Positions 40,030-48,097 of a stretch of 64,000 nucleotides of DNA are shown here, piece by piece. The stretch is taken from positions 1,178,001 through 1,242,000 of the forward strand of contig CAVYEI010000002.1 in assembly GCA_963767475.1 (NCBI GenBank), given 5' to 3'. The DNA comes from WHSW01 sp963767475 (GTDB taxonomy: Bacteria; Actinomycetota; Thermoleophilia; Solirubrobacterales; 70-9). The notes under the pieces were generated by a model that had not been told where the DNA came from, searched no databases, and saw nothing but the letters and a program-made list of their open reading frames with translations. A program made the position numbers and the translations under genes. Each line of letters starts with the position of its first letter. The stretch's first letter is position 1.

Positions 40030-41112
40030 ATGGCTGGGGCGCGTAACTCCGTTGGCGCGGCGCTTTGCGCGCTCGCCGCCGTGCTGGGGCTGGCTGGCGT
40101 GACCGGCGCCGGCTCGGCCGTGTCCGCGGAGAAGACGGTGACGATCTCCGGTCGCGCCTACGCCTTCAACCACTCGGATACGCACCTCGCCGGGGCGACG
40201 ATCCGCGTCCGCGAGCTGCCGGCGCTCTCGGCGACCACCGACGCCAACGGCGACTACACGCTCGCGGTTCCCGACCAGACGACCGTGACGCCCTACATCG
40301 AGCCGCCGCCGGGTTACAACCAGATCGACCTGCAGACCTTCCACACCCGCGGCAAGGCGATCGAGAACGCCAACTTCCAGACCCCCGCCGACGCCGAGTA
40401 CGCCGGGCTCGCGGCGCTCCTCTCGGTGCCGCTCGGGCCCGACGGACGCCCGACAGAATGCGTGATCGTGACAACGGCGTCGGCCCGAAACGTGCGCGGC
40501 GTCGACTTCGAGACCTTCCAGGCCCGCACCCCCCACGGCGTGCCAGGGGCGACGGCGCATGCGGATCCCGCCCTGCCTCCGGCGGTCTACTTCAACGACA
40601 GCGTGATCCCCGATCCGTCGAAGACCGAGAGCTCAGGCGACGGCGGGATCATCTGGACCCAGGTGCCCGCCGGCGCCTACCGGGTGATCACCGAAAGCGC
40701 TTCGACCGGGTTCGCGAGTTTCCTCGCCTCGTGCGAGCCCGGCCGGATCGTGAACGCGAACCCGCCCTGGGGCGCCTACGAGCTGAGCCCGGGAGAGCGA
40801 CCGCTTGCCGCCGGGGTCGTCGCCGGCTCGGTGGTCAGGCTGGGACGCGGCACCAAGCGCGGTCGCCGGCTGGTGATCGTCGCCTTCGAAGCCGCGGAGG
40901 TGTTGCGGGCAAAGCTCGTCCTGCGCCAGGGAGGGCGCGCGGTCTCTCCGGCCAGGACCACAGCGGTGCGGGTCGGCGACGACAAGCTGCCGCTACCGGT
41001 TTCGCCCGCCGCCGAGCGCGGTCGAGCGAAGCTTTCGGTGAAGCTCACCGACGCGGCCGGCGATGCGGTAACCGATCGCATCGCGGTCCGCCTGCCCGGC
41101 CCACCCGGCTAG
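40030..41112 (+). CDS. Secreted protein with carboxypeptidase-regulatory-like N-terminal domain
   Basis: A signal peptide (about 1-33, ALCALAAVLGLAGVTGAGSA) is followed by a CarboxypepD_reg/SpaA-like beta-sandwich (VTISGRAYAFNHSDTHLAGA, then ATTDANGDYTLAVPDQTTVT). A second region (about 110-260) contains RTPHGVPGATAHADPALPPA and WTQVPAGAYRVITESASTGF with a spaced Cys pair. The C-terminal part (about 270-355) is Lys/Arg-rich with repeated strands. It is probably a cell-surface binding protein. The function is unknown; it has a leaderless-type promoter. Confidence 0.75.
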   Translation: MAGARNSVGAALCALAAVLGLAGVTGAGSAVSAEKTVTISGRAYAFNHSDTHLAGATIRVRELPALSATTDANGDYTLAVPDQTTVTPYIEPPPGYNQIDLQTFHTRGKAIENANFQTPADAEYAGLAALLSVPLGPDGRPTECVIVTTASARNVRGVDFETFQARTPHGVPGATAHADPALPPAVYFNDSVIPDPSKTESSGDGGIIWTQVPAGAYRVITESASTGFASFLASCEPGRIVNANPPWGAYELSPGERPLAAGVVAGSVVRLGRGTKRGRRLVIVAFEAAEVLRAKLVLRQGGRAVSPARTTAVRVGDDKLPLPVSPAAERGRAKLSVKLTDAAGDAVTDRIAVRLPGPPG

Positions 41113-41133
41113 CGACTGGGTACGCTCACCGGC

Positions 41134-42247
41134 ATGGCCGAGGCACCTTCGACGGAGGCTGTGAGTTCGCGGATCGCCCAGATCCGCGAGGGCTTGACCC
41201 TGCTCGCGGACTACCTTTGACCCGGCCTCACTCGATGCGGAGATAGCTCGGCTCGAGGGCGAGATGGGCGCGCCGGGGTTCTGGGACGATCAGGATCGCG
41301 CCGCCAGGGTCTCAGCCGAGCACGCCCGTGCGCAGCGGCGGCTGCAGACCTTCCGCGGGATCGAGGCCGATGTCGGCGACCTCGACGAGCTCGCCGAGAT
41401 GGCGAGCGAGGACGCCGAGATGGCGAGCGAGCTCGGTAGCCAGCTCGCCTCGATCGAGTCGCGGCTGGGCGAGCTGGAGGAGGCCCGCCTGTTCAGCGGC
41501 GAGTACGACTCCGGCGACGCCGTGGTCACCGTGCGCTCCGGGGCCGGCGGCACCGACTCGCAGGACTGGGCCGAGATGCTGCTGCGGATGTACCTGCGCT
41601 GGGCCGAGCGGCGAGGCTTCGAGGTGGAGATGAAGGAGGCGTCCGAGGGCGAGGAGGCGGGGATCAAGTCGGCGACCTTCATCGCCAAGGGCGAGAACGC
41701 CTACGGACTGTTCGCCGCCGAGCGCGGCGTCCACCGGCTGGTGCGGATTTCGCCCTTCGACGCCCAGTCGCGCCGCCACACGGCCTTCGCCCAGGTCGAC
41801 ATCGCGCCGCTGGTCGACGACGCGGTCTCGGTCGAGATCGACGAGGAGGACGTGCGGGTCGATACCTACAGGGCATCCGGCGCCGGCGGCCAGCACGTCA
41901 ACAAGACCGACTCCGCCGTTCGCCTGACGCATGTGCCGACCGGGATCGTCGTCCAGTGTCAGAACGAGCGCTCGCAGCTTCAGAACAAGGCGACCGCGAT
42001 GCGTCTGCTGCGAGGCAAGCTGCTGCAGGAGGAGGAGCGAAAGCGCGCCGAGGAGCTGGCGGCCGAGCGCGGTGAGCAGAAGGCGGCCGAGTGGGGCTCG
42101 CAGATCCGCAGCTACACGCTTCACCCCACCACCCGGGTCAAGGACCACCGCACCGGCCACGAGGTCGGCGACGCCAACCGGGTCCTCGACGGCGATCTCG
42201 ACGGGTTCATCCGCGAGTACCTACTGCAGCAGGCGAGCGGCGGGTAG
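41134..42247 (+). CDS. prfB: Peptide chain release factor 2, programmed +1 frameshift
   Basis: Translation from the ATG at 41134 meets an in-frame TGA at codon 29 (41218-41220) in the context CTTTGAC; a +1 shift continues as DPASLDAEIARLEGEMGAPG and the full RF2 of about 370 residues. RF2 identity is shown by the anticodon-like SPF tripeptide in RISPFDAQSRRHTAFAQV (about residue 202) and the catalytic GGQ in ASGAGGQHVNKTDSAVRL (about 250). It terminates at UGA and UAA. The frameshift is the known autoregulatory device: low RF2 favours shifting. A TACGCT -10 box is 7 nt before the ATG. It completes the comF-hpf-secA-prfB block, with three genes inserted. Confidence 0.95.
41215..41221 (+). other. 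Programmed +1 ribosomal frameshift site of prfB
   Basis: The heptamer CTTTGAC lets the tRNA on CTT slip to TTT so the next codon is GAC instead of TGA. The preceding bases (CTCGCGGACTAC) lack the Shine-Dalgarno-like AGGGGG found just 3 nt before the slip codon in Escherichia coli; the nearest purine-rich run (GCGAGGG) is over 20 nt upstream. Confidence 0.93.
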
Positions 42248-42261
42248 GTCATAGTCGCCCT

Positions 42262-43164
42262 GTGGGGCGGATGTTCGGGGCCGCGTTCGTGCTCGCGACG
42301 CTGGTCGTCGCCGCGCCGTCGAGCGCTCAGATCCAGGGCACCGACCTGATCCCCTGGCCTGAGAGCTTGCCGCCGTCCGATGTCCCCAATCAGGTCCAGG
42401 CACACCCGGTCGAGCATTGCCGCGAGGCCTCGGTCCGCTGCGTCGCCGGGCTCGAGCGGCGGCTGGAGCGCCAGTTCGCGCGCTTCGACGCTGCCTGCGA
42501 CCACCGTGCGGTGATCGCCTACAGCTACCTGCAGATCACCCGCGGGCTGCTCGCCGACTTCCGCGGCCCGCACGAGGGAGCGCTGGTCGCGCACCGACGC
42601 TGGATGGCCTACCTGATCACCAACTTCTCCAACCGCTACTTCCGCGCGTTCCACCGTTATGCCCGGGGCCGGCCGCTGACCCCGGCCTGGCGGATCACGT
42701 TCGAGACCGCGGCAAGCGCCGACGCCCAGGCCGGCCAGGAGGTGCTGCTGTTCTCGAATGCCCACGTCCAGCACGATCTGCCCTTCGCCTACGCGAAGAT
42801 GGGGATCGAGACGCGGTCGGGCCGCTCGCGAAAGCCCGACCACGACGCGGTCAACGAGGTCAACGCCCGCGTCTTCGACGGGATCGAGAAGTACCTCGCC
42901 GCCCACTACGACCCCAGCTTCAGCCTCATCGACATCCCCTTCGTCCCGGTCGAGGAGATCGGCACCCTGGAGCTGATCAAGGCCTGGCGCGAGGGCGCCT
43001 GGCGCAGCGCCGAGCGCCTGCTCGCCGCCGGCTCACCGGCCGAGCGAGCCGAGGTCGCGAGCACGATCCGCGAGAGCTCGACCCGGTGGGCGGAGATGAT
43101 CTCGTCGGGCGCGATCCCCGGCTATCGCCAGACGCGCGACGAATACTGCCTCGCGAGGCGGTAG
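42262..43164 (+). CDS. DUF5995-family protein with signal peptide
   Basis: The GTG at 42262 (or ATG at 42271) starts a signal peptide ending near APSSAQ. The mature domain is helical: CREASVRCVAGLERRLERQF, VIAYSYLQITRGLLADF, FSNRYFRAFHRYARGRPLTP, and the family hallmark LLFSNAHVQHDLPFAYAKMG, where Asn, His, His and Asp are conserved. The C-terminus has SSTRWAEMISSGAIPGYRQT. DUF5995 proteins have no established function; the His/Asp set suggests a metal site. The gene stands alone between prfB and the FIST gene. Confidence 0.75.
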   Translation: MGRMFGAAFVLATLVVAAPSSAQIQGTDLIPWPESLPPSDVPNQVQAHPVEHCREASVRCVAGLERRLERQFARFDAACDHRAVIAYSYLQITRGLLADFRGPHEGALVAHRRWMAYLITNFSNRYFRAFHRYARGRPLTPAWRITFETAASADAQAGQEVLLFSNAHVQHDLPFAYAKMGIETRSGRSRKPDHDAVNEVNARVFDGIEKYLAAHYDPSFSLIDIPFVPVEEIGTLELIKAWREGAWRSAERLLAAGSPAERAEVASTIRESSTRWAEMISSGAIPGYRQTRDEYCLARR

Positions 43165-43225
43165 CCGAGCCGCGCCGCCGTTGAGGCGCCTGGTGTCTCA
43201 TTGAGAGGCCGGCGCCGCGCGCCGC

Positions 43226-43231
43226 TACGGT
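43226..43231 (+). promoter_or_regulatory. Leaderless-type -10 box for the FIST-nadC operon
   Basis: TACGGT lies 7 nt before the ATG at 43239; a possible -35 TTGAGA starts at 43201 (spacing 19, long). Confidence 0.4.
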
Positions 43232-43238
43232 TGTCGCG

Positions 43239-44399
43239 ATGGAGGTCAGCGTTGCAGTCGGCGTCTCCGATCAACTCGATCCGGTCGAGGCCTTCGGCCT
43301 GGCCGCCGCCGAGGCGGCCGCGGGCCTCGGCAGCAGATGCGACCTGGCGATCGTGTTCGCGGCGGCGCCGCACCTGACCCACGCCAAGCCGATCCTCTCG
43401 ACCGTGCACGAGCGGCTCGATCCCCGGTCGCTGATCGGCTGCGGAGCGGGCGGCGTGCTCGGCGGCGGGCGCGAGCTCGAGAACGGTCCCGGCGCGGTCG
43501 TCTGGGCGCTCTCGGCGCCCGGGGCGCGAATCGGCACCCATCACCTGCGGGCGGAGCCGGCCGACGACGGGATCGCGGTCAGCGGCCTGCCCGAGCCCAG
43601 CGAGCTCGGCGACGGGGTGCTGGTGCTGGCCGATCCGTACACGTTCAGCGCCGAGGCGCTGCTCGAGTCGCTGAACGCGGATCGCCCGGGGATGCCCGTC
43701 CTCGGGGGGCTCGCGAGCGCGGCCGCCGCGGGCTCGGCGGCCCTGTTTCGCGACGGCGAGGTGGTCGATGGCGGGGCGGTCGCCGTCAGCCTCGAGGGCG
43801 TCGGCATGATCCCCTGCGTCTCCCAGGGCGCGGCGCCCGTGGGCCCGGAGATGACGATCACCGCCGCCCGCGCCAACGTGATCGAGGAGCTCGCGTCGAA
43901 GCCCGCGATCGAGCGCCTGCGCGAGGCGATCGGCCTGCTCGATCCGGAGCAGCAGGCGCTCGCCGCCCAGGGCTTGATGCTCGGCATCGTCATCGACGAG
44001 AACCAGCCCGCCTACGAGCGCGGCGACTTCCTCGTCCGCCCGATCCTCGGCGCCGAGCCCGAGACCGGCACGATCGCGCTCGGCGAGCGCGTCCGCGTCG
44101 GTCAGACGGTTCGCATGCATGTCCGCGACGGCGCCAGCGCCGACGAGGACCTGCGCGAGGCGCTGCGGCTTCAGGCCCAGGCGCTCGGCGCCGGCGGCGC
44201 GGCGGGGGCGCTGCTGTTCACCTGCAACGGCCGTGGCTCGCACATGTTCGACACGCCCGACCACGACGCGCTGGCGCTGGAGGATGCGCTCGGAGCTCCG
44301 GCGGGGGGCTTCTTCTGCGCCGGCGAGATCGGCCCCGTGGGAGGGCGCAACTTCCTCCACGGCTTCACCGCGACGATGGCAGTGTTCCCGAACGCGTGA
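43239..44399 (+). CDS. FIST-domain sensory protein (FIST_N + FIST_C)
   Basis: The 386-residue protein has the FIST_N domain (about 20-215: DLAIVFAAAPHLTHAKPILS, LIGCGAGGVLGGGRELENG, VLVLADPYTFSAEALLESLN, GMPVLGGLASAAA) and FIST_C (about 225-375: LGIVIDENQPAYERGDFLVR, GALLFTCNGRGSHMFDTPDH, GFFCAGEIGPVGGRNFLHGF). FIST proteins are proposed ligand sensors, possibly for amino acids, often linked to signal-transduction genes. Here the stop overlaps nadC by 4 nt (GTGA), an unusual partnership. No output domain is fused. Confidence 0.88.
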   Translation: MEVSVAVGVSDQLDPVEAFGLAAAEAAAGLGSRCDLAIVFAAAPHLTHAKPILSTVHERLDPRSLIGCGAGGVLGGGRELENGPGAVVWALSAPGARIGTHHLRAEPADDGIAVSGLPEPSELGDGVLVLADPYTFSAEALLESLNADRPGMPVLGGLASAAAAGSAALFRDGEVVDGGAVAVSLEGVGMIPCVSQGAAPVGPEMTITAARANVIEELASKPAIERLREAIGLLDPEQQALAAQGLMLGIVIDENQPAYERGDFLVRPILGAEPETGTIALGERVRVGQTVRMHVRDGASADEDLREALRLQAQALGAGGAAGALLFTCNGRGSHMFDTPDHDALALEDALGAPAGGFFCAGEIGPVGGRNFLHGFTATMAVFPNA

Positions 44400-45241
44400 C
44401 CGAGCAAGAGGACCTCGCCGAGCTCGTCGCCCGCGCCCTCGCCGAGGACGTGGGCGCCGGCGACATCACCTCCGAGGCGACCGTCCCCGCCGCCGCCCGC
44501 GCCCGCGCCCGGATCGTCCAGAAGCAGCCCGGGGTCGTCTTCGGCCTCGACGCGGCGGCGGAGGCGTTCGCGCAGGTCGGCGCCGAGAGCTTCGATCGGC
44601 TGCTCGCCGAGGGCGAGTGGCACGACGGCGTTCCGGCCGACGTCGCGGCGGTCGCCGGCCCGGCCCGCGCGCTGCTCGCGGGCGAGCGCACGGCGCTCAA
44701 CCTGCTCGCCCACCTGTCCGGGATCGCGACACTGACGGCGCGCTTCGTCGAGGCGGTCGGCGGCACCGAGGCCGCGATCCTCGACACGCGCAAGACGACC
44801 CCCGGCCTGCGGGCGCTGGAGAAGGCGGCGGTCGCGGCCGGTGGCGGGCGCAACCACCGCTTCGGTCTCGACGACGCGATCCTGATCAAGGAGAACCACG
44901 TTGCGATCGCCGGCGGCCTCGGGCGCGCGGTCGAGCTCGCGAGCGCCGCTCATCCGGAGCTGGTCGTCGAGGTCGAGTGCCGAAATGGCGGCGAGGTCGC
45001 CGAAGCGCTGGCGGCCGGCGCCGGCAGGCTGCTGCTCGACAACATGAGCACCGGCGAGTTGCGCGATGCGGTCGCGGCCCGCGACGCGGCCGGCAGCGCG
45101 GCGAAGCTGGAGGCCTCCGGCGGCGTCACCCTCGCCAACGTCGCCGAGGTCGCGGCCACCGGGGTCGAGATGATCTCGGTCGGCGCGCTCACCCACTCGG
45201 CTCCCGCGCTCGACCTCAGCCTCCTGCTCGAGATCGCCTGA
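44396..45241 (+). CDS. nadC: Nicotinate-nucleotide pyrophosphorylase (quinolinate phosphoribosyltransferase)
   Basis: The GTG at 44396 overlaps the FIST stop. The protein of about 281 residues has LVARALAEDVGAGDITSEAT at the N-terminus, LLAGERTALNLLAHLSGIAT, the PRPP/quinolinate-binding ILDTRKTTPGLRALEKAAV, NHRFGLDDAILIKENHVAIA, VEVECRNGGEVAEAL, LLLDNMSTGELRDAV and the final EASGGVTLANVAEVAATGVE. It makes nicotinate mononucleotide from quinolinate and PRPP. nadA is 11 kb away and nadB is not in the window. Confidence 0.94.
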   Translation: MTEQEDLAELVARALAEDVGAGDITSEATVPAAARARARIVQKQPGVVFGLDAAAEAFAQVGAESFDRLLAEGEWHDGVPADVAAVAGPARALLAGERTALNLLAHLSGIATLTARFVEAVGGTEAAILDTRKTTPGLRALEKAAVAAGGGRNHRFGLDDAILIKENHVAIAGGLGRAVELASAAHPELVVEVECRNGGEVAEALAAGAGRLLLDNMSTGELRDAVAARDAAGSAAKLEASGGVTLANVAEVAATGVEMISVGALTHSAPALDLSLLLEIA

Positions 45242-45298
45242 ACCGCGTTGCTCGGCCTCCCGACAGGGCAGGGCGAGTATGTTCGACGTGGGTTTGGG

Positions 45299-45697
45299 TT
45301 GGGTGAGAGTGGAGAAATCGCCAGGCGTGGGCTGGACGTGTTCGTGCGCCGCAGCTACCAGGAGGCCCAGCGCCTCTGCTCCGCCGATGTCGAGATTCGG
45401 ACCCTGTTCGACAAGCCGGGCACGGAGCCGGAGTTCAGCGGCCGCGAGGGCCTGAAGCGCTGGTACGAGCGAGCCGATCGGCTCTGGGCCTTCTTCGACG
45501 TCAGGGAGGTCGAGGTCGAGGAGCGCGATCACGGCTGGGTCCTGATGCGGGTTTCGGCGCGGGCTCGCGGGCGCGGCAGCCCGCACGAGGTCGAGCTCGA
45601 GGTCGCGGTCGCGATTCAGGTCGGCGACGGCGAGGTGAAGAAGTTCGGCCTGTTCGAGGCTGAGGCCGACGCGGTGGCGATGATCGAGGCCGGATAG
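45299..45697 (+). CDS. NTF2-like protein (SnoaL family)
   Basis: The open frame begins at 45248, but the first codons read poorly; a TTG at 45299 gives GESGEIARRGLDVFVRRSYQ. The NTF2 pattern is clear: EAQRLCSADVEIRTLFDKPG, FSGREGLKRWYERADRLWAF, then paired strands (VEVEERDHGWVLMRVSARAR, EVELEVAVAIQVGDGEVKKF). It is a small dimeric fold of unknown ligand. It follows nadC and is followed 9 nt later by another NTF2-like gene with its own -10 box. Confidence 0.65.
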   Translation: MGESGEIARRGLDVFVRRSYQEAQRLCSADVEIRTLFDKPGTEPEFSGREGLKRWYERADRLWAFFDVREVEVEERDHGWVLMRVSARARGRGSPHEVELEVAVAIQVGDGEVKKFGLFEAEADAVAMIEAG

Positions 45698-45700
45698 GCT
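45695..45700 (+). promoter_or_regulatory. Leaderless-type -10 box for the SnoaL-like gene at 45707
   Basis: TAGGCT ends 6 nt before the ATG at 45707, and no ribosome-binding site intervenes. Confidence 0.4.
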
Positions 45701-45706
45701 CGTTGC

Positions 45707-46222
45707 ATGCCACCGACCAAGGCCATGCGCCAGAAGCGCGAGGCGCTCGTGATCGAGCACATGGAGTCGGAGAACCGCCACGAGTTCGACGTCACCATGG
45801 AGACGTTCGAGCACCCTCGCTACGAGCTGATCGCAACCGGGGACGTCTTCGACGGCGAGACCGAGGTCTACGGCTACTTCGACGAGACCCGGACCGCGTT
45901 TCCCGACCAGCGCAATGAGCTGATCGCGCTCCATCACGCCGACGACGCGGTGATCGTCGAGGCGATGCTCTACGGCACCCATCTGGGCTCCTTCCGCGGC
46001 CTGCCGCCGACCGGGCGCTCGTTCGAGTCGCGCTTCTGCGCGATGTTCCTGTTCGAGGAAGACCGGCTGCTCTGCGAGCGCGTCTACTTCGACGTCGGCA
46101 CGGTCATGCGCCAGCTCGGCATCGCTCACGACCCGCTGACGCTCAAGGGCCGCGTCGCCACGGTGCTCAACCATCCGCTGACGATCGGCAGGGCCGTGAT
46201 CGGCGGGCTCCGCAACCGGTGA
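45707..46222 (+). CDS. SnoaL-like ester-cyclase-family protein
   Basis: The 171-residue protein resembles SnoaL-type ester cyclases: REALVIEHMESENRHEFDVT, FEHPRYELIATGDVFDGETE, YFDETRTAFPDQRNELIALH, GTHLGSFRGLPPTGRSFESR and FLFEEDRLLCERVYFDVGTV, with the conserved His/Asp positions of the NTF2 pocket. The reaction is not assignable. It overlaps the DUF2330 gene by 4 nt. Confidence 0.78.
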   Translation: MPPTKAMRQKREALVIEHMESENRHEFDVTMETFEHPRYELIATGDVFDGETEVYGYFDETRTAFPDQRNELIALHHADDAVIVEAMLYGTHLGSFRGLPPTGRSFESRFCAMFLFEEDRLLCERVYFDVGTVMRQLGIAHDPLTLKGRVATVLNHPLTIGRAVIGGLRNR

Positions 46223-47208
46223 GCTCGGCGGCGAGCCGAACCGCCGCCGCGCTGACCGCGCTTGCGGCGGCGGCCGCGCTCTCGCTCGCCACCCCGCCGG
46301 CCGGCGCCTGCGCCTGCGGGATCGCGATCGAGGCAACGGTCAGCGAGGAGAGCGGGCTGGTGATCGAGCAGCCGGGGCATGAGCAGATCGTGCTCAGCCT
46401 CGACCTCGCCAGCGACGGCAGCGAGCGGGCCGCGGTGGTGCTGCCCGTGCCCGGAATTCCGACGGTGGACGCGATCGAAGGCGGCGATCCACTCGCCTAC
46501 CTCGAGCAGGCGACCGTGCCACCCGAGCCGGCGGTCGGCGCCGGGGCGGGCGCCGACACCGCGGCCGGCGTCGACGTGATCGGCCGCGAGACGATCGGCG
46601 GCTACGACGTCTCGCGGCTCGGGGCCGGCGACCCGGAGGCGCTGAGCCAGTGGCTCGATCGAAACGGCTACACCCTGCCCGCCGGCGCCGAGCCGATCCT
46701 CTCCGACTACATCGACGAGGGCTGGAGCTTCGTCGCCATCCGCCTCGCGCCGCAGGCCGAGGGGCGGCTGAAGCCGCTGCGGGTCGGCTTCGACACCGAC
46801 GAGGTCGTCTACCCGATGCGCCTCGCGCAGCTCGGCACAGAGCCGGTCAACCTCACCCTCTACACGCTCGCCGATGGCGAACGCCGGGTCGACGGCATGA
46901 CCACGGCCTTCGCCGCGGCGGTCGACGAGCTCGAGCCGCCGCCTCCGGCCGAGCTCGCGGAGCTGTTCGCCGCCGGCACCGAGGTCACGCGGATGGAGGC
47001 GCTCGGCGTCGATCCGGCGAGCTTCACCAGCGACCTCCTGGTCGACCCGGTCGAGCCCGAGCTCGAGCCCGGCTCGCCAACCTCCGATACCGCCGCCGGC
47101 ACGGACGGCGACGGCGGCGTCTCGACCGCGGGCGTGCTCGGGATCATCGCCGCCGGGCTCGCCTTCGCCCTCGGCCTCTTCTTCTTCACCCGCCGGCGCG
47201 GCGAGTAG
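46219..47208 (+). CDS. DUF2330-family protein, secreted, C-terminally anchored
   Basis: The GTG at 46219 overlaps the previous stop. A signal peptide (to about residue 30, ending ATPPAGACACG) leaves a Cys-rich mature start. The body matches DUF2330: LVIEQPGHEQIVLSLDLASD, AVVLPVPGIPTVDAIEGGDP, WLDRNGYTLPAGAEPILSDY, SFVAIRLAPQAEGRLKPLRV, and YPMRLAQLGTEPVNLTLYTL. An Asp/Glu-rich linker is followed by a transmembrane helix (about 302-322) and a basic tail FTRRRGE. It is displayed on the outer face of the membrane. The function is unknown. Confidence 0.82.
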   Translation: MSSAASRTAAALTALAAAAALSLATPPAGACACGIAIEATVSEESGLVIEQPGHEQIVLSLDLASDGSERAAVVLPVPGIPTVDAIEGGDPLAYLEQATVPPEPAVGAGAGADTAAGVDVIGRETIGGYDVSRLGAGDPEALSQWLDRNGYTLPAGAEPILSDYIDEGWSFVAIRLAPQAEGRLKPLRVGFDTDEVVYPMRLAQLGTEPVNLTLYTLADGERRVDGMTTAFAAAVDELEPPPPAELAELFAAGTEVTRMEALGVDPASFTSDLLVDPVEPELEPGSPTSDTAAGTDGDGGVSTAGVLGIIAAGLAFALGLFFFTRRRGE

Positions 47209-47211
47209 CCG

Positions 47212-48097
47212 CTAGCCCGGCGAGAGCGTGTCCTCGTTGCGCTCGTCGGCGGCGCCGGGATCGTCGAGCAGTCGCTGCTCCAGCCCCGCCGCCCGCCGCA
47301 CCGCGTCGAGCTCGGCCTGGCGAGCGCGCGCCGCGCGGGCCTCGGCGCCCGCCCTGGCGCGCTCGATCGTGCCCAGCCAGGCGCTGAGGAACTCCGGCGA
47401 GCGCAGCCGCTCGAGCTGCGCGCGAAGCTCCGGCGCCGCCTCCAGCCTCGCCGACGAGGCGAGCACGGCGAGCCCGTGCCAGCCTTCGATCACCAGCAGC
47501 TCGCACTGCTCCGGGTATCCCTCGACGAAGTCCTCGATCGCGGTCAGCACCCCGTTTCGCGGGCCACCCTCGGTCGTCGCGTTCCAAAGGTGGGCGTTGA
47601 TGCCGGGCGAGCCGAGCTTGGAGCGGCCGGGCGCGATCCCGGCCCGCGCGGCGTCGTGGCGGTGCTCGGCCGGGATCGAGTGCGGGTCGTAGTACATGTC
47701 GCGACGGCCATAGGGCCAGCCGGCGTCGTGGGCGAGCACCAGCGGCAGCGGCGCATTCGCTCGCGTGCGCGCCCTCGGCGAGCAGCCCCAACTCGGCGCT
47801 CACGGTGTGCCAGTTGTGATCGCCGTCGATCAGCGCCGCGTCGATCTCCGGGATCGCCGCCAGTGCCTCGAGGCTGGAGCTGCCGTGGAACACGAAGCGG
47901 TCGCCGTGCTCGAGCTCCCAGCGGGCGACGTCGAAGCGCGGCTGCGGGTCGATCGCGTGCACCGTGGCGCCGCGGGAGGCCGCCCACTGGAGCAGGCGGG
48001 TGGTCGTGTAGCCGCGCTCGGCGCCGATCTCGACCACGGTCCGCGGCGCCGCCGCGTCGAGCAGCGGCCTGATCGCCGGATCCCAGAATGGGTGCAT
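47212..48097 (-). CDS. SAM-dependent methyltransferase (Methyltransf_24/CmcI-like), one frameshift
   Basis: The ATG overlaps the stop of the glycosyltransferase (TGATG). Motif I is TVVEIGAERGYTTTRLLQWA, with HAIDPQPRFDVARWELEHGD and EIDAALIDGDHNWHTVSAEL (motif IV), the pattern of small-molecule or sugar O-methyltransferases. After an indel near 47760 it continues LVLAHDAGWPYGRRDMYYDP, INAHLWNATTEGGPRNGVLT and ELLVIEGWHGLAVLASSARL, then an Arg/Glu-rich coiled-coil tail. Being coupled to a glycosyltransferase, it may methylate a surface glycan. Confidence 0.8.

Noticed and set aside
41134..41220. Short 28-codon gene before prfB ending in TGA
   Set aside because: It is the first part of RF2 before the programmed frameshift, not a separate gene.
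44171..46336. A 721-codon minus-strand frame over FIST-nadC-NTF2
   Set aside because: It is a shadow of three well-supported plus-strand genes.
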